Made by a program: the position numbers and the translations under genes
Shown here: positions 63,983 through 64,000 of the stretch, piece after piece
How the letters are laid out: each line of letters opens with the position of its first letter
Numbering within the stretch: the stretch's first letter is position 1
Notes under the pieces: generated by a model
What the model was told of the DNA's origin: nothing
The model's input: the letters and a program-made list of their open reading frames with translations, nothing else
Database searches by the model: none
Origin: Rhynchopus euleeides
Lineage: Eukaryota > Euglenozoa > Diplonemea > Diplonemida > Diplonemidae
DNA: 64,000 bases
Assembly (NCBI GenBank): GCA_963210315.1
Contig: OY723285.1
Span: forward strand, 1,798,001-1,862,000
Direction: 5' to 3'

Positions 63983-64000
63983 TTTTTTTGAGATTTTCGG

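Overview
The window is nuclear DNA of a microbial eukaryote, probably an alga or another protist. The evidence is a FEN1 flap endonuclease gene split by a GT-AG intron, a second short GT-AG intron in a giant secreted-protein gene, several hAT-type transposons, long microsatellites, and many 10-20 bp poly(C)/poly(G) tracts between genes. Genes are GC-rich with strong G/C third positions and few introns. I cannot name the species.

Layout. 1-1050 is one copy of a foldback element with ~360 bp terminal inverted repeats (TIRs); a second, nearly identical copy lies at 30907-32054. 4569-7397 is a tandem array of five ~350 bp units with a conserved foldable core. 9660-16625 is a transposon nest: an 8-bp target duplication and terminal repeats show that one hAT element (10352-14949) landed inside the transposase gene of another hAT. 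17351-17720 is a decanucleotide microsatellite next to a 109 bp miniature element. 18667-25618 holds three apparent host genes: a 119-aa unknown protein, FEN1, and a Cys-rich type I membrane protein. 25869-29722 is a third hAT-like element with GC-rich palindromic arrays just inside both ends. 33389-36402 is a 3.0 kb element with ~290 bp inverted repeats built from ACCCGTCGA-type palindromes; it carries an unrecognised 322-aa gene and a C2H2 zinc-finger reading frame and has no transposase I recognise. 38169-40112 encodes a 16-repeat ankyrin protein.

The main feature is 40783-62928, which reads best as one gene of about 22 kb encoding a secreted protein of about 7,350 residues. It begins with a signal peptide, continues through beta-rich modules like those of giant bacterial surface proteins, two EF-hand-like loops and Calx-beta-like modules, and ends in a very long RTX (GGxGxD) calcium-binding region. 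The coding sequence is interrupted by two frame changes (around 47,400-47,430, and at an 11-G run at 56122-56132) and one clean 84 bp intron (58750-58833). Its gene structure is eukaryotic but its module content is bacterial in style, so old transfer from bacteria is the favoured inference.

Most intergenic sequence is repeats, miniature elements and low-complexity DNA. No tRNA, rRNA or CRISPR array was found.
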